Positions 11,844 to 20,539 of a stretch of DNA of 64,000 bases are shown here, piece after piece; position 1 is the stretch's first letter; the number at the start of each line of letters is the position of its first letter. Source of the DNA: an uncultured Enterobacterales bacterium (GTDB lineage: Bacteria; Pseudomonadota; Gammaproteobacteria; Enterobacterales; CALYQQ01); the NCBI GenBank assembly GCA_945288535.1, contig CALYQQ010000009.1, positions 1 through 64,000 of the forward strand, in the 5' to 3' direction. A program made the position numbers and the translations under genes. Below the pieces are notes generated by a model, which searched no databases, was not told the DNA's origin, and saw only the letters and a program-made list of their open reading frames with translations.

Positions 11844-13121
11844 ATGGCTAGATTAGATAATAAGCCTGTTGTTATTACAGGTTTAGGTATTGTTGCGCCT
11901 GGAGCAATAGGTATAAAGCAATTTTGGGAAAAATGTATAGAAGGCCAAAGTGGTGTTTCTAATATAGACACTTTTAATACTGACCAATTTGATGCAAAAA
12001 TTGCAGGTATTGTAAAAGAGTTTGACCCCACAAAATATGGCGTCACCGAAGAACAAATTAATACATTTGATCGTTATGTTTTATTCGCGCTAGTTGCTGC
12101 TCAAGAAGCGATGAAACAGTCTGGATTAACCGAATATAATATGGATCCCACTAGAATCGGCGCCTGTATTGCAACAGCCATTGGTGGGACAAAATATATG
12201 GAGGAAGAGTTTTTAAGATTAACTAATAATTGCCATGAAGAATTAAATCCAGAATTGGTTTCGCCCAATATATTTGCAGGCGCTAGTTTTCATATGGCAA
12301 GCGCAGAAGTAGCTAAACAATACAATATACAGGGGCCAATACAAACCATAACAACGGGGTGCACAGCAGGGTTAGATGCGGTTGGACAAGCATTAGAACT
12401 CATTCGCACTGGTAAGGCAGATGTTGTTATTACCGGCGCGAGTGAAGCGCCTATTACGCCAATTGCAATGGCTGCATTTGATATCATCGGCGCATTAACA
12501 AGTGATCGTAATGATAATCCAGATAAGGCATCTCGCCCTTATGACAAAACTCGCTCAGGTTTTGTATTAGGTGAAGGATGTGGCTTGTTTATTTTAGAGT
12601 CAAAAGAACATGCACAAAAACGTAATGCGAAAATACTCGCAGAAGTTAAAGGATATGGTTCAACTTGTAACGCTTATCATATGACAGATTTATCTCCTGA
12701 AGGTGATGACTTAGCTAGAGCCATTAAACTTTCATTAGAGGATGCAGGTTTATGTCCCGATAAAATTGATTGCATTAATTCTCATGGAAGCTCTACGCCT
12801 CAAAATGATGTCAATGAAACAAATGCGATTAAGAAAGCTTTAGGGGATCATGCCTATAAAATCTCGATAAGCTCGTTAAAATCAATAATGGGACATGCAC
12901 TTGCGGCTGCTAATGCGATTGAACTCGTCGCAGGTGTGTTATCTATAGTCGAGCAAAAAGTATACCCCACCATCAATTATAAAGTTCCAGATCCTAATTG
13001 TGATTTAAATTATGTTCCTAATCAGGCTAAACCACTAAAAATAGACTACTTATTAAAAGATGCAAGTGGATTTTCAGGCATACATAGTTCATTAATCCTC
13101 GCAAGAAATATCTCGGACTAA
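11844..13121 (+). CDS. Type II PKS ketosynthase alpha (KS-alpha)
   Basis: 425-residue beta-ketoacyl synthase that condenses malonyl-ACP extender units as a heterodimer with the next gene product. The triad is intact: C173 in TTGCTAGLD, H314 in INSHGSSTP and H351 in IMGHALAAAN, with K346 nearby. The TGCTAGLD context and the length fit type II PKS KS-alpha, and the neighbours (chain length factor, ACP, cyclase) rule out a housekeeping FabF. It starts 50 bases after the ketoreductase. No dedicated malonyltransferase is present, so FabD of fatty acid synthesis probably loads the ACP. Confidence 0.92.
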   Translation: MARLDNKPVVITGLGIVAPGAIGIKQFWEKCIEGQSGVSNIDTFNTDQFDAKIAGIVKEFDPTKYGVTEEQINTFDRYVLFALVAAQEAMKQSGLTEYNMDPTRIGACIATAIGGTKYMEEEFLRLTNNCHEELNPELVSPNIFAGASFHMASAEVAKQYNIQGPIQTITTGCTAGLDAVGQALELIRTGKADVVITGASEAPITPIAMAAFDIIGALTSDRNDNPDKASRPYDKTRSGFVLGEGCGLFILESKEHAQKRNAKILAEVKGYGSTCNAYHMTDLSPEGDDLARAIKLSLEDAGLCPDKIDCINSHGSSTPQNDVNETNAIKKALGDHAYKISISSLKSIMGHALAAANAIELVAGVLSIVEQKVYPTINYKVPDPNCDLNYVPNQAKPLKIDYLLKDASGFSGIHSSLILARNISD

Positions 13122-13183
13122 CACTATAAGGCTATATAACAATGTCAGAATATTCAGATTAACATTATAAGGATATAAAAATG
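13118..13183 (+). repeat. Short tandem duplication of the KS-alpha/KS-beta junction
   Basis: The end of the KS-alpha gene with its following AACACTATAAGG and ATG is repeated about 39 bp later as AACATTATAAGG and the true ATG of the next gene. The first copy leaves a six-codon frame (MSEYSD, 13142-13162) between the two synthase genes. Confidence 0.65.
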
Positions 13184-14284
13184 ACAAGAAATGTTGTTAT
13201 TACAGGCGTTGGCACTCTATTACCGGAAGTTAACTCATTAGAACAGCTTTATAATATTCACTCTTTAGATAAGGAGATCTCAATCAAAAAAAATGGCGAT
13301 ATTGTTGCCACAGTAATTAACACAGAAATCATTAGTCAATATATTGCCCCTAGACTCGCTAAAAAACTAGACGAATTTACTTGTTATGCATTGATTGCAG
13401 CTCAATTTGCTTTAGATGATGCTCAACTAAACTTAGACACCATTGATAAAAAACGTTGTGGTGTATTTGTTGGTAATAGTTTTGGTGGCTGGCGATTTAC
13501 AGAACGTGAATTATATAAATTACATATAGAAGGACCACGAGCCGTCAGCCCATTTCAAGCGACAAGCTGGTTTCCTGCTGCTCCGCAAGGTCAGATTACC
13601 ATTAAATATGGAATAAAAGGATTTAGTAAAACTTTTATGGCTGATCGTTCAAGTAGTTTACACAGTGTTTCTGCAGCAGCAGATCAAATTAAAAATGGTC
13701 GATTAGATTTTGCTATTGCAGGTGGCTGTGAAAGTATTAACTGCCCATTCGTAGTGGCCGCTTTATCTAAATTAATCTCGAATAGTTTTTTGATTAAAAA
13801 GAGTAAATTTCCAATATCTGAAGGCGCTGTGTTCTTTATTTTAGAAACCGAAGAAACAGCTAAAGCGAGTGGACGAAAAATATACGCCAGACTGGGCAAC
13901 TTAGCTATTTCAAACTTGCCTTGTGAGTCCAATCTTTATGGTACAAGGGCTCAACCTTATGAGCGAGCAATGTCTTTAGCACTCACTAATATTAAACCTG
14001 ATGTGATTTTAACGGATGCAATAAGTTTACCAGATGTTAATAAAGCTGAACTTGATGCTGTGAGAAAAGTATGCGGTGATGTTGCTATCTCTACCCCTAA
14101 ATTGAAGTTTGGTCATAGCTTTGGTACTGAAGGAGCATTAGATATCGCCTACGCTTGTTTAATGCTCAATAAACAGAAAAACTTTTTGAAAAAAAATGAT
14201 ATTAATCAATCCATTAACAATGTACTGATTAACTCTAGTGCTGTTGGCGGGAGTGTCAGCAGTTTATTATTAAGTAACTTATAG
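13181..14284 (+). CDS. Type II PKS chain length factor (KS-beta)
   Basis: 367-residue ketosynthase-like partner of KS-alpha, expected to set chain length and generate the acetyl starter by decarboxylation. Aligning by eye with the KS-alpha (L, V, I, G and D positions fall in register), the active-site Cys is replaced by R156 in MADRSSSLHS. Well-known chain length factors have Gln there, in an ADQ context. The first catalytic His is also lost, while KFGHSFGTEGA keeps the second. The protein is shorter than typical 400-residue homologs. Position directly between KS-alpha and ACP is diagnostic. Whether Arg still supports priming cannot be told from sequence. Confidence 0.87.
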   Translation: MTRNVVITGVGTLLPEVNSLEQLYNIHSLDKEISIKKNGDIVATVINTEIISQYIAPRLAKKLDEFTCYALIAAQFALDDAQLNLDTIDKKRCGVFVGNSFGGWRFTERELYKLHIEGPRAVSPFQATSWFPAAPQGQITIKYGIKGFSKTFMADRSSSLHSVSAAADQIKNGRLDFAIAGGCESINCPFVVAALSKLISNSFLIKKSKFPISEGAVFFILETEETAKASGRKIYARLGNLAISNLPCESNLYGTRAQPYERAMSLALTNIKPDVILTDAISLPDVNKAELDAVRKVCGDVAISTPKLKFGHSFGTEGALDIAYACLMLNKQKNFLKKNDINQSINNVLINSSAVGGSVSSLLLSNL

Positions 14285-14296
14285 AGAAATAACAAA

Positions 14297-14530
14297 ATGA
14301 CTGAATTAACTAACATTGTTTTAGAATCAATTAAGAATTATTTAGGTTCCGTAAACGCCAATATCAACCTCGACACTTTATTAGATGAAGAATATAACTT
14401 AGATTCTACTGAAATGGTTTGTATTGCTGTTGATATAGAAAAAAAGATCGGTAAAAGCCTGAAGGAGGTTTCGTTTAGTAGTTTAAAAACACCAAGAGAT
14501 GTTATCAATTCTATTAAAGAGCTTGTATAA
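14297..14530 (+). CDS. Type II PKS acyl carrier protein
   Basis: 77-residue acidic carrier protein, the cofactor-bearing carrier of the polyketide chain. The phosphopantetheine site is S37 in YNLDSTEM; the usual motif is DSL, so a Thr follows the Ser here. Helix 2 (DSTEMVCIAVDIEKKIG) and the C-terminal PRDVINSIKELV are typical. It follows the chain length factor by 12 bases. A dedicated Sfp-type transferase at the end of the operon is the likely activator. Confidence 0.9.
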   Translation: MTELTNIVLESIKNYLGSVNANINLDTLLDEEYNLDSTEMVCIAVDIEKKIGKSLKEVSFSSLKTPRDVINSIKELV

Positions 14531-14555
14531 CACTAGTAATTGAGGAAGAAGGGGT

Positions 14556-15110
14556 ATGCATATTTATATTGATTTTATTGATAAAAATAACAAAATAGGT
14601 TTACCGTTATTATATACTCAGGATATAGAACGAGTACGACAATGGTATTTCATTTCAGCAAATATTCCTGAGTTATCTTTAGGCAACTATCAATATAATA
14701 AAAGTAAAGATATTGTTGTCTCTTTGCTTTCAAAGGCTACCCCTAACCTTAGCAAAAATGGACACGTCTATAAAATTGCCAAGCATGGATTTAAAAAGGG
14801 CATTTCAAAAAAAAATAAAAAGGATTTTTTTCTTATTACAGCATGTAAAGTTGATAATCAAATTGAAGAAATTCGTTTTTTAAAACAATTTGATACGGCT
14901 TTAACATATATAACTAATCAAGAAGGATTTGTTAGGTTCTGGCTATTACAAAATCTATCTAAAGAGGGACCTTATCGTTACATTAATATAGCCCAATGGA
15001 AAAATCTTGATTATTTCATGAGTACATTCAACAACAAAAAGTTCCAAGAAAAATTAGATAGCGAGTTGAGTATGCGTAACCAAATTACTATCTCAAAATT
15101 AAAATTCTGA
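14556..15110 (+). CDS. ABM-type monooxygenase-like protein 1
   Basis: 184 residues. The C-terminal half is a clear antibiotic-biosynthesis-monooxygenase (ABM, dimeric ferredoxin-like) domain with FVRFWLLQN and YINIAQWKNLDYF. The N-terminal half is weak: it is shorter and lacks the recognisable second ABM pattern that the next three proteins keep. ABM proteins in aromatic polyketide clusters (TcmH, ActVA-Orf6) oxidise anthrone-type rings to quinones without a cofactor. Of the four paralogs this is the most degenerate, so a non-catalytic or partner role is possible. Ribosome binding site GAGGAAG lies upstream. Confidence 0.65.
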   Translation: MHIYIDFIDKNNKIGLPLLYTQDIERVRQWYFISANIPELSLGNYQYNKSKDIVVSLLSKATPNLSKNGHVYKIAKHGFKKGISKKNKKDFFLITACKVDNQIEEIRFLKQFDTALTYITNQEGFVRFWLLQNLSKEGPYRYINIAQWKNLDYFMSTFNNKKFQEKLDSELSMRNQITISKLKF

Positions 15111-15131
15111 TAAATCAATATAGGGACAAAT

Positions 15132-15731
15132 ATGCTATATAATATTGATATTATAAAAGATGAAATCGTCGTTACTAATTGGAAAAATGCTATAGATAAG
15201 CAATGTAAGTTTACTGGATTTAAAGAAGCTAAGTTACAAAAAGTTTATAAGAAAATTAATATTGATGGCTATGCTTATGTCAGTATAGTCGCTTGGGATA
15301 CAGCAGATAACTACCATAATGCCTTACACGAAGTAAAAAAAACTCAAGAACAACACTGCACATTATTTAGTAACTCATTTTTTATTATCAACTCGGCAGA
15401 TAATCAGAAAGAAATAGAGAGAGGCGTAGATGATAAGACTAAACTTATTGTCACCAATCCTTATCGTATTTCAACCGTCGATGCCGAAAAAAATGCTGAG
15501 ATGTGGGACATATCAAAAAAGCATATGCAAAATCAGGATGGTTTTATTCGGGCAAGGCTTTATCAATGTACCGACGCTAAAGGTGAGTATTATTTTGTTA
15601 GCCAAGCTGAATGGCGTACAGAAGAAATGTTTATGAAACAATTTGAAGGAAAAGACTTTAAACAAATTATAAAACCATTTGAAAAAGTTTTTTCAATTTG
15701 CTTTTTGCATGAATTAACTAGGATAGATTAA
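15132..15731 (+). CDS. Two-domain ABM-type monooxygenase-like protein 2
   Basis: 199 residues with two ABM-like halves, about residues 1-95 and 100-199. The first has FKEAKLQKVY and YVSIVAWDTADNY; the second has FIRARLYQC and FVSQAEWRTEEMF. Each matches the family pattern of a beta strand, then (I/V)xxW, then an aromatic-containing helix. A cofactor-free ring oxygenase acting on the cyclised polyketide is the best guess from context. It lies 21 bases after paralog 1 and 16 bases before paralog 3. Heme-degrading IsdG-like proteins share the fold, but the neighbourhood argues for polyketide tailoring. Confidence 0.75.
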   Translation: MLYNIDIIKDEIVVTNWKNAIDKQCKFTGFKEAKLQKVYKKINIDGYAYVSIVAWDTADNYHNALHEVKKTQEQHCTLFSNSFFIINSADNQKEIERGVDDKTKLIVTNPYRISTVDAEKNAEMWDISKKHMQNQDGFIRARLYQCTDAKGEYYFVSQAEWRTEEMFMKQFEGKDFKQIIKPFEKVFSICFLHELTRID

Positions 15732-15747
15732 ACAATAGGGAGTAATA

Positions 15748-16377
15748 ATGATTTATATTTTTGACCTTATCACGACACCAGAAGTGGAAAATACAATTAA
15801 ACTATGGCGTTCGATAGGTAAGCTATTATCTGCTAATAAAGGCTTTTTAGGTGGACAATTACTAGAAACACAACAGAGTATTCATCCTAGAAAAGATTAT
15901 AAACTATCGAGCTTTTGTATCTGGGAAAACAATGATGATTGGCAAAATGCGAGAGCCAAAGTTAAACAAAATACAGAAGTTATCAAATTATTAGGTTCAA
16001 ATGAAAGTAAGTTTCATCCTTTTTATGCAGAACTGATTGCAGGAAAAGGCTTTCATTGTAAACAGCCAAAAGATGAAATGATTTTAATAGATATTGTTTA
16101 TTTACCTCCTGAAAGAATGGATGGTTATATCAATATGTGGAATAAAGCTAAGGCATATATGGAACATAAATCAGGATATATCAATGCCAGCCTTTATAAA
16201 ACAATAGATTCATCTAATGAAATGAAATTTATCAATATTGCTGAATGGCAGTCTTTTGATGTATTTGATACAGCTTTAAATAATGAAGAATTTATAGCTA
16301 TTTTAGGTGAATATAAAAATGACTTTGCATTATATATCAGTAAACGAAAACACCTGCTAAATATACATCCTAACTAA
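15748..16377 (+). CDS. Two-domain ABM-type monooxygenase-like protein 3
   Basis: 209 residues, two ABM-like domains: FLGGQLLET with LSSFCIWENNDDW in the first half and YINASLYKT with FINIAEWQSFDVF in the second. The start is supported by AGGGAGT at 15737-15743. It is the best-preserved of the four tandem paralogs at both W-containing motifs. Predicted to modify the aromatic polyketide, most likely by hydroxylation or quinone formation; substrate unknown. A 97-base gap follows, holding a 9-bp stem hairpin (16398-16406 with 16418-16426) that may be a processing or attenuation site inside the operon. Confidence 0.78.
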   Translation: MIYIFDLITTPEVENTIKLWRSIGKLLSANKGFLGGQLLETQQSIHPRKDYKLSSFCIWENNDDWQNARAKVKQNTEVIKLLGSNESKFHPFYAELIAGKGFHCKQPKDEMILIDIVYLPPERMDGYINMWNKAKAYMEHKSGYINASLYKTIDSSNEMKFINIAEWQSFDVFDTALNNEEFIAILGEYKNDFALYISKRKHLLNIHPN

Positions 16378-16474
16378 CTTATTAATCTAAAAAACTATTC
16401 TCAAAATCATACTACATTTTTGAGAAAGTTTGTTGTGCAGAAAATTTAGTTTGAACTAAAACAGGAACTAAACA

Positions 16475-17086
16475 ATGCATTATGTGATAGAAGTTATCAA
16501 GCAAAGTAATAAAAAAGCTGAAGTTCGTGAACAGTTGCACAAATATATTCATTCTATTCTCTCTCTTCAAGGACTCATCACAGTCGAATTGTTTGAAAAA
16601 CATACAAATATTCGTGATGCTGATTATGATTTTACCATACTCAGTAGTTGGTTGTCAGAGCAAGATTATTTAACGTCAAACAAAATAGCCAATAACCTCA
16701 TTGATAAAAATATAGAAATACATGCAAGCTATCAATGTGAAATCAAACTTGGGGAAATTGATAATCACGATACCACATATTGTTGGTTAATTAACCCATT
16801 TGAGGTAACGCACGAGCAACTACCAGATGTAATTGATATGTGGGATAAAGCCAAAGATCATCTCATCATAAAACCAACTTTTGTAAGCGCAAGACTATTT
16901 AAAGCTTTAGATAAAAATGCAACTTATGGTCTAGTCAATATCGCACAATGGAGAGATGCAAAACAATTTTTGCAGGCTGTTGAAGAAAAAGAATATGAAC
17001 CGCATAAAGAACGATCTTTAGCTTATCGATTACATGCCTCTCTTTGTGAGCGGATAGCCTTTTATACACCATTAAATTCAAAATAA
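16475..17086 (+). CDS. Two-domain ABM-type monooxygenase-like protein 4
   Basis: 203 residues, two ABM-like domains. The first half reads LITVELFEKH with TILSSWLSEQDY; the second reads FVSARLFKAL with LVNIAQWRDAKQF. AGGAAC upstream of ATG 16475 is a plausible ribosome binding site. Divergence from paralogs 1-3 is about as large as among them, suggesting an old series of duplications with separate tasks rather than recent amplification. Function inferred from family and context only. Confidence 0.76.
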   Translation: MHYVIEVIKQSNKKAEVREQLHKYIHSILSLQGLITVELFEKHTNIRDADYDFTILSSWLSEQDYLTSNKIANNLIDKNIEIHASYQCEIKLGEIDNHDTTYCWLINPFEVTHEQLPDVIDMWDKAKDHLIIKPTFVSARLFKALDKNATYGLVNIAQWRDAKQFLQAVEEKEYEPHKERSLAYRLHASLCERIAFYTPLNSK

Positions 17087-17097
17087 TAGGATAGGTC

Positions 17098-17826
17098 ATG
17101 GAAAAGATAAAAAAAACGGCATTAATTACTGGTGCGAGTAGAGGTATAGGTAAAGCTATTGCCACCTATTTTGCAAGCAAGGAGTATAATCTAATACTCA
17201 TAGCTAAAAATTATAATACTCTAGAAAATCTAAAGAATACATTGAACTTAACGTATGGTGTAAATATACAGATTATTAGTATTGACTTGACAGACGCAGC
17301 ACAAATAAATACTAAATTAACTAGCGTATTAGGTGAACTTAAACAGTTAGATATTGTTGTAAACTCTGCAGGCGTTTTCAAGTTTGGTTCAAGTACACTT
17401 CCTCTCTCTGATCTTAATGAAATGTTTTTATTAAATGTGCAGGCAACACATCACATTTGTACCTTATGTTTACCCTTGCTTAAGGCTAATTTAAATAAAA
17501 CATATATTTTTAATTTATCGTCAATCGCAGGCGTTGAAAGCTTTGCGCCAATCGCCGGTTATGTTGCAAGTAAACATGCAATAGTTGGCTATAGCCAATC
17601 GTTGGCTAAAGAGGTGATTAATCATAATGTTAGTGTGGTATCCCTCTGTCCAGATACGGTTAATACCGATATGGCCATTCCGTCAGGTATGCCGAGTGAT
17701 CTTATGATAGAACCAGAAGATTTATGTAAAACTATTGATTTCGTTTTATCGCTTTCAAATGAAGCCGTTGTTAATCAAATAGTATTACGTTGTAAGACGC
17801 TAATAGAAAAAGAAAACCAAAGATAA
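17098..17826 (+). CDS. Tailoring short-chain dehydrogenase/reductase
   Basis: 242-residue classical SDR with TGASRGIG (residues 11-18), an NSAG motif, a catalytic Ser in FNLSSIAG, and YVASK for Tyr and Lys. It is clearly different from the ActIII-like enzyme: it lacks the GGLGNY tail and the STGGKQG segment. In this setting a second ketoreduction, or a post-cyclisation reduction of a ring or quinone, is likely. It lies 11 bases after ABM protein 4 and one base before the phosphopantetheinyl transferase, so it is surely in the operon. Confidence 0.8.
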   Translation: MEKIKKTALITGASRGIGKAIATYFASKEYNLILIAKNYNTLENLKNTLNLTYGVNIQIISIDLTDAAQINTKLTSVLGELKQLDIVVNSAGVFKFGSSTLPLSDLNEMFLLNVQATHHICTLCLPLLKANLNKTYIFNLSSIAGVESFAPIAGYVASKHAIVGYSQSLAKEVINHNVSVVSLCPDTVNTDMAIPSGMPSDLMIEPEDLCKTIDFVLSLSNEAVVNQIVLRCKTLIEKENQR

Positions 17827-17827
17827 T

Positions 17828-18439
17828 ATGCATAAAAAATGGGTTATTATACCTTTTACTGGTATAAGTGACATTAATTATAACTCATCAAATAGTTATG
17901 TTTTTTTAATAGAAGGAACAGCAAATTTTTTAAGAAAGAACAGCATGTTACTTGCTATCCTACTGTTAAGAAAACTAACTCAACAGGATCTTGTAATTAA
18001 AAAAAACAAACAGGGAAAACCCTATATTCCTAACAGTAGTTTAGCTATTAGTCTCAGCCATAGTGCGAATTATTTGGCTATTGCTTTTAGTCAACGAAAT
18101 GTTGGTATTGATATTGAGTACTTACGCTATCCAAATAAATGGTTGGACTTGTTTTATTGGATTACTCAAGATGTTGAAAGGCCCACCGTAGTGTCATCAG
18201 AGTATTTTTTACGATGTTGGACGAGTAAAGAAGCTGTATACAAATTTATAGGTGGCGGTCTAAATACAAGCATACAAAATATTTTTATTCGGAATATTAA
18301 TGAGCTAACAACATGTAGGCTTAAAACTTATGATTGCTATTTAACAGAATTACCTAAATATAAAAATTTAACGATATCCATAGCTTCATTATTATTACGC
18401 CCATTTGAACTCTATTTTTGTAATTTATCTTTAAAATAA
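17828..18439 (+). CDS. Sfp-type 4'-phosphopantetheinyl transferase
   Basis: 203-residue transferase that moves phosphopantetheine from CoA to the serine of a carrier protein (EC 2.7.8.7). The family motifs are in order: ISLSHSANYLAIAF, the Mg-binding GIDIEYL, and WTSKEAVYKFIGGG. The length fits a Sfp/EntD-like enzyme rather than AcpS (about 125 residues). As last intact gene of the operon it is presumably dedicated to the ACP encoded by the cluster. Confidence 0.88.
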   Translation: MHKKWVIIPFTGISDINYNSSNSYVFLIEGTANFLRKNSMLLAILLLRKLTQQDLVIKKNKQGKPYIPNSSLAISLSHSANYLAIAFSQRNVGIDIEYLRYPNKWLDLFYWITQDVERPTVVSSEYFLRCWTSKEAVYKFIGGGLNTSIQNIFIRNINELTTCRLKTYDCYLTELPKYKNLTISIASLLLRPFELYFCNLSLK

Positions 18440-18475
18440 GATTAATCAAAAACAATAACTGTTTACTAAAAATAA

Positions 18476-18580
18476 CTCTTTATCCGTCAAGGTAAAACAA
18501 AAAATTACGATTTATGGCTTGAAGGAATCAAAGAAAACCAGAGATACACTCTTCACAAAGAAAAACTCAGAAGACATTAA
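18476..18580 (+). pseudogene. Probable remnant of an ABM-domain gene
   Basis: A 34-codon open piece bounded by stops reads FIRQGKTKNYDLWLEGIKEN, which resembles the N-terminal part of ABM proteins of the PGxxxxYxxWLxGI type. There is no start codon or continuation. Short, so only a tentative call. Confidence 0.35.
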
Positions 18581-18594
18581 TAGTAAAGAGATAA

Positions 18595-18774
18595 GGAGAT
18601 AAAATAAAAAAACAGTCAAAAAATAAGTATGGGATAGATACTCATGCTTGTATTGGTACTCAATTCGCAAATGTGCAATTAAATATTGCCCTTCAAAAAT
18701 TAGTACCAATACTTAGAAAGTATAAAGAAGTCACACCACCAACATTTGATGGTATATATACGAGGGGCAACTAA
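18595..18774 (+). pseudogene. Remnant of the C-terminus of a cytochrome P450
   Basis: An open stretch without start reads YGIDTHACIGTQFA followed by NVQLNIALQKLVPIL and ends at TAA 18774. This matches the P450 heme-binding loop (F-G-x-G-x-H-x-C-x-G, with Y for F and D for the second G) and the following L helix. Only about 60 residues survive. P450s are common tailoring oxidases in aromatic polyketide clusters, so the fragment supports loss of a former step. Confidence 0.55.
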
Positions 18775-18797
18775 ATATAGTCTGGAGAGTGTTTTAT

Positions 18798-20155
18798 ATG
18801 ACACAATCAATTGAGTTGACAACCTCAGAAAGAAAATTAATGTTTGCTATGACACTATCTAGTGTATTGCCATTACTAGATAACAGTATTGTGAATGTTC
18901 TTTTATCCTCAATTTCGAATGACATTAACACCTCTTATGCTTATATACACAATGGACTGTTACTGTATATATGCTCGCCTGTGCTACAGGCATATTACTC
19001 TCTCCCTATATACATGAAAATTTTGGACTCAAGAAAGCATGGATATACTCAATTTTTGTTTTCTTCCTTGGTTCTATGTTGGTTGGTTTGTCATATAATC
19101 TGCTTTCTTTGATCTTATTTAGGTGTCTACAAGGTCTTGGTGCAGGGATTTTAATTCCTATTACTCAATCCATAATAGTAACTTATTTTGGTAAAGAAAG
19201 ACTAAAACCAATTATGGCATTGGTTGCTACTCCTTCAGTCTTTACCCCCGCGCTAGGACCGCTTTTTGGACAATAATATCTGAACAACTAAATTGGAGAA
19301 TAGCGTTTTTTATCAATATACCTTTAGTGCTTCTGGCTTTTTTCTTTAGCAGGACAACAATTTCTGATAATAAAACATCTAAATATAATATGAATACTTA
19401 AGTGTTTGCTACATTTCTAATTGCTTTAATACTATTTTTTATTTCTATTAAAAATATTGCTTCCGGGCATTTTTTGATATTTTTAACATTATTATACTCA
19501 TTTCAGGGGCTAGCTTGATGATAGTTTCGCTTGTAGTTAATAATAAATCAGACAATAAACTCGTTGATTTAAGTGCATTTAGTTGTGTTCAATATTCACT
19601 TACAATAAGTATGGGGGTTCTTATATCACTTATCTTTATTTAGTTTCATGATTTTTTCCTTTAATGCAAGCAATTAATATTTCTATCACATATATTGGTA
19701 TGCTGCTCGCTCTGCAAGGTGTGGGTACCTGGTTAGCTAGAAAATTTAGTTACCAAAATTTAGGTGAGATAAATTCATTTTTAATTATTGGTGTGGGATT
19801 AATATTTTCCGCAATAAGTATATTAATAATTCAAGTTGGTGGGAATTTACCAGAAATTATTGGTTTTATTGTAAGAGGTTCATAATTGGGCATTGCAACA
19901 ATTGCCATTCTCTCTTCTCCATTTGAGTTTCGCGATAAAAATCAAATTAAGGACACTAGTGCTATTACGCGTATTATACAGCAAATTGGTAGCGCATTTA
20001 GTGGTGTATTATTAGGGATACTGATTCATCTGACGCAGACTCAAATAATTTCAGCAAACTATGCTTATCAGGTAATGTTTTTCGTATCTCTTGTGTTTGG
20101 TATTATTGCCGTTATTACTTATGTCTTCTTTGGTCTAGTGAATAAAAGAACTTAG
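18798..20155 (+). pseudogene. Degenerate DHA2-type MFS exporter
   Basis: An EmrB/QacA-like drug exporter broken into at least four pieces. It starts at ATG 18798 (SIELTTSERKLMFAM, LPLLDNSIVNV), shifts frame near 18940 into LLSPYIHENFGLKKAW, where RCLQGLGAGILIPITQS is the family motif C region, hits TAA at 19274, then continues through INIPLVLLAFFFS near 19315 and further stops, QGVGTWLARKFSY near 19715, TAA at 19883 and a last piece 19886-20155 (QQIGSAFSGVLLG). As the gene after the phosphopantetheinyl transferase it probably once exported the polyketide. It cannot make a working transporter now. Confidence 0.85.
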
Positions 20156-20539
20156 AATGTATCACACCATATTTAGGAATTAAAGCGATCTCAATTAAGC
20201 GAGCACCACAGCAAAATGAAAAATAGTATCATCAAAACAACACATTTATTGAGGTTAATACTGTTTAATATTTTAGAGAGGATCAGTCACACTTTTTTTT
20301 ATTTAACAAATTCTGATTACTTATAAAAGATAAATTACCGTTTTTAGCATCTATAAGATCAACTATATTAGCAGATGTTCTATCTATAGCCATGAGATTA
20401 GGATTAGAATTCGTTAGGTTATCCGAAAGTCCTACTTCAACATTAATGTATACTTGGGATTATTCAAGTATTTAGATCTAGCTGAAGAATATTGATTCCA
20501 TAGCTGTTTTTACCCCAAAGCGGATAATTTCCCTACTTG
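20156..20539. other. Intergenic, remnants only
   Basis: No intact gene. A stretch at about 20340-20480 can be read on the plus strand without stops (SIAMRLGLEFVRLSESP) but has no start and I do not recognise it. Confidence 0.3.

Noticed and set aside
10097-18439. Aryl polyene cluster, common in this kind of bacterium
   Set aside because: The didomain aromatase/cyclase, ActIII-like ketoreductase, Cys-less KS-beta and ABM genes fit an aromatic type II PKS; thioesterase, dehydratase, LolA-like and exporter genes of aryl polyene clusters are absent.
18512-18709. Minus-strand 65-residue hydrophobic frame
   Set aside because: It lies opposite the ABM and P450 remnants and has no family resemblance or ribosome binding site.
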